Shown: in pieces, positions 30,178 to 30,602 of the stretch | Layout of the letters: each line of letters begins with the position of its first letter | Position numbering within the stretch: the stretch's first letter is position 1 | IMG/VR virus record: IMGVR_UViG_3300042870_000288 | Span: 1-30,602 of that record | Length of the DNA stretch: 30,602 nucleotides | Direction: 5' to 3' (one strand) | From: a virus | The notes under the pieces: generated by a model | Told to the model about the DNA's origin: nothing | Databases searched by the model: none | The model's input: the letters and a program-made list of their open reading frames with translations, nothing else | Made by a program: the position numbers and the translations under genes

Positions 30178-30454
30178 GTATGCCTTCTGTTTCTACATAA
30201 CAATGCTGTGAGCATATAGTAATAATTCTTATATTCTTACTACAATCTGCATCAGCTCTGCTAATAGTTTCTTTTAAATTGTTACCTACTACTGCTTGTA
30301 CAAAGCTTCCGCCTTGTAAAACATTATCTCTAGTCATCATTACAGATATCATTACATCAATAATGTGCTCAGATACTTGTTCATCATATCTATTTAAGAA
30401 ATGAATTACTGCTTCTCTGTATTTGTTTCTAGTTTCTTCCCACGTATTTTCCAT
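30170..30454 (-). CDS. Small conserved phage protein, 94 aa
   Basis: I use ATG 30454 (MENTWEETRNKYREAVIHFL) rather than an upstream TTG, which would overlap the HNH frame. The centre VMISVMMTRDNVLQGGSFVQAVV is a block I associate with a conserved small phage protein of unknown role. It is helical with two Cys near the end (ITICSQHCYV). Cotranscribed with the SF2 helicase. Confidence 0.72.
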   Translation of the reverse strand: MENTWEETRNKYREAVIHFLNRYDEQVSEHIIDVMISVMMTRDNVLQGGSFVQAVVGNNLKETISRADADCSKNIRIITICSQHCYVETEGIHV

Positions 30455-30455
30455 G

Positions 30456-30602
30456 TTATAATCTTGTTTCTGATAAATTAAGTTCTTTGGCTTCAATCGG
30501 ATGAAGCTCTATCCATGTGTGGCATGTTCTACATACCGGTAACCATGTAGCAATCTTTAGGTGATTTTCACCTCTACCTGCTTTATGATGTACTTCTGTA
30601 GC
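30456..30602 (-). CDS. HNH nuclease, C-terminal part (start outside window)
   Basis: Reading the minus strand in from the right edge gives 48 residues to TAA 30456-30458. TEVHHKAGRGENHL is an HH-type nuclease strand and WLPVCRTCHTWIELHP the closing zinc/His-containing block of small phage HNH proteins. It runs off the right edge, so its length and full set of motifs are unknown. Its stop is one base from the next ATG (30454). Confidence 0.72.
   Translation of the reverse strand, partial: ATEVHHKAGRGENHLKIATWLPVCRTCHTWIELHPIEAKELNLSETRL

Noticed and set aside
1-30602. tRNA genes, CRISPR arrays, insertion sequences, att sites
   Set aside because: I looked for T-loop words, regular repeat-spacer patterns, transposase motifs and integrase genes by eye and saw none. 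A covariance-model tRNA search could still find a divergent one.
1-30602. Global TAG-to-Gln recoding
   Set aside because: TAG ends genes in sensible places (305, 10102, 13489, 27218), twice immediately followed by TAA, and no gene looks broken by in-frame TAG.

Overview
The window looks like part of the genome of a tailed phage (Caudoviricetes) infecting a Bacteroidota host. The DNA is AT-rich and gene-dense, with short or overlapping junctions (ATGA, TAATG) and no rRNA, tRNA or CRISPR that I could see. Host clues are secretory signals of flavobacterial style (SFSQ, GFSQ, GYSQ), A-rich rather than GGAGG-type leaders, and several matches to the Bacteroidota -7 promoter box TAnnTTTG 16-20 nt upstream of start codons. 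The gene content (family B polymerase, DnaB-like helicase, Toprim primase, SSB, RecA-like ATPase, PD-(D/E)XK nuclease, UDG, SF2 helicase, GH19 lysin, two opposed transcription blocks) would suit a crAss-like phage. No capsid, portal or terminase gene is in the window, so that placement is inference.

Layout. (1) 1-14500, minus strand: the replication and nucleotide-metabolism block. In transcription order it holds a DnaA domain-IV protein, a protein of unknown function, two small proteins, the DnaB-like helicase, a hypothetical protein, a Sak4-like ATPase, SSB (terminator), primase, HNH nuclease, several small conserved phage proteins, PD-(D/E)XK nuclease, two proteins of unknown function (terminator after the second), DNA polymerase B, a DUF932-like protein (terminator), a small protein, dNMP kinase, metallophosphoesterase and small proteins. 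(2) 14501-14615: a divergent control region with a perfect 9-bp inverted repeat. (3) 14616-18000, plus strand: a probable lysis/virion segment with small membrane proteins (holin and spanin candidates), a basic peptide, a GH19 endolysin, a beta-helix protein and a 41-aa basic protein. (4) 18014-24419, plus strand: an unusual run of membrane and secreted proteins. These are a TM-anchored CsgG/YajG-like domain, a 707-aa secreted protein with cohesin-like and dockerin-like parts, a lipoprotein, three inner-membrane proteins, a CsgG-like protein, and a probable outer-membrane barrel with a Ser/Ala-rich linker. (5) 24409-30602, mostly minus strand: VWA protein, MoxR-type AAA+ ATPase, UDG, a NinB-like protein, an SF2 helicase, a small protein and a truncated HNH nuclease, with one plus-strand gene (28402-28695) in between.

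The minus block would copy and recombine the genome. The plus block would act on the cell envelope for lysis and probably for something beyond lysis. The best candidate for a previously undescribed system is the envelope module at 18014-24419. Next come the MoxR/VWA pair and the free-standing DnaA domain IV beside the divergent promoter. Two small ORFs (555-670 and 25928-26022) look intact except for one missing base each, which may be sequencing error, recoding or decay.
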